Assembly (NCBI GenBank): GCA_028583405.1
Contig: CM053259.1
Location: 14,374,594-14,438,593 of the forward strand
DNA: 64,000 nucleotides
Reading direction: 5' to 3'
Source: Pogonophryne albipinna
Lineage: Eukaryota; Chordata; Actinopteri; Perciformes; Artedidraconidae
Position numbers and translations under genes: made by a program. Positions 63,478 to 64,000 of this stretch are shown here, piece after piece (position 1 is the first letter of the stretch; each line of letters begins with the position of its first letter). The notes under the pieces are model-generated. The model had not been told where the DNA came from. It saw only the letters and a program-made list of their open reading frames with translations, and did not search any database.

Positions 63478-64000
63478 TATGAGGGGCCGTACAGGCCGTA
63501 ATTCATACTGGTCCTCTCACGCACATACATTCTCCTTTCACATACATATATTTTCACTCTTACACACATACATTCTCCTTTCACATACATATATTTTCAC
63601 TCTTACACACATACATTCTCCTTTTACATTCATACATTTTCACTCTCATACACGTATATATTTACACTCACACATTCATACATTCTGCTCTCATATTATC
63701 ATATTTCAATGCACACATTCATACATTGTCACTCATAAATGTTTACATTTTGTTCTCATATTCATATATTTTAATGCTCATATTTATACATTTTGCTCTC
63801 ATGCACATTCATTCAATGTTTACATTTAATATTAAAAATAATATATGCATGTCTGAAGACAATATATTATGTATATGTATGCAAGAGAATAATGCATGTA
63901 TGTGTGAGAGAAAGTATAGTGGAAACGGAAGGAGTATGGTTGAAACGGAAGGCAGGTCATTATCGCGCTGTGATTGGCTCAGAATGTCGAGCGGGGCGGG
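63478..64000. mobile_element. Second copy of the 6760-type transposon, cut by window end
   Basis: It begins TATGAGGGGCCGTACAGGCC at 63478 and matches, in reverse orientation, the right part of the 6760-9007 element (7590-9007) without the Tc1 insertion. It therefore shows the pre-insertion state around the TA at 7988. A 43-bp subterminal unit is tandemly duplicated at 63521-63606. If the family makes 6-bp duplications, CTATCC (63472-63477) should recur at the far end, beyond the window. Confidence 0.9.

Overview
The window looks like a chromosome segment of a ray-finned fish, probably a percomorph teleost. It is AT-rich, almost free of open coding sequence, and carries long (CA)n arrays. It also holds a repeat mix typical of fish: hAT and Kolobok-type MITEs, a Tc1 element with TA target duplication, L2-like LINE 3' ends, tRNA-derived SINEs and a solo LTR. 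No bacterial, plasmid or phage features are present.

Only one ordinary host exon is recognised with confidence. It lies at 2526-2666 on the + strand and encodes the second half of a SAM domain followed by the tail typical of SAMD12. The first SAM-domain exon must lie upstream of the window. Everything from 2667 onward is best read as the following long samd12 intron and/or 3' flank. A weak candidate terminal exon sits at 14264-14336.

Layout. 1-2525: upstream intron. 2667-6759: unique intron. 6760-9007: non-autonomous DNA element with a perfect 6-bp target duplication, split by an internally deleted Tc1 element (7990-8914). 10453-11054: Kolobok-type MITE. 11715-13629: old hAT-like element with a transposase fragment, a truncated L2 LINE and a perfect 31-bp palindrome. 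16419-20327: 3.9-kb element with very long inverted arms and internal tandem repeats, set in a (CA)n tract. 21055-21449: second Kolobok-type MITE. 23394-23702: solo LTR. 26916-32837: mostly unique. 32838-44220: deeply nested transposon cluster. 47157-51406: LINE-like repeat and a dispersed repeat split by a hAT element. 52695-53250: MITE with 17-bp perfect TIRs. 55781-56046: uninterrupted (GT)133. 63478-64000: start of a second copy of the 6760-9007 family, cut by the window edge.

The most interesting region is 33086-44152. Its ends are inverted repeats starting TGGCGCATTTCC. Its outer flanks join into one continuous repeat that exists uninterrupted twice elsewhere in the window (near 40560-40860 and 49130-49400), so the whole 11.07 kb appears to be one insertion. 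Inside it, on the minus strand, are the remains of a multi-exon gene (about 43230 down to 37348) that I relate, from memory, to a family of uncharacterised fish MULE/SWIM-like transposase proteins. At least three later insertions broke this gene, and each leaves an exact target-site duplication: a hAT in an exon (38473-39685), a hAT exactly on a 3' splice site (39902-42074) and a SINE in another exon (37609-37790). A further hAT (40869-41899) is nested inside one of these.
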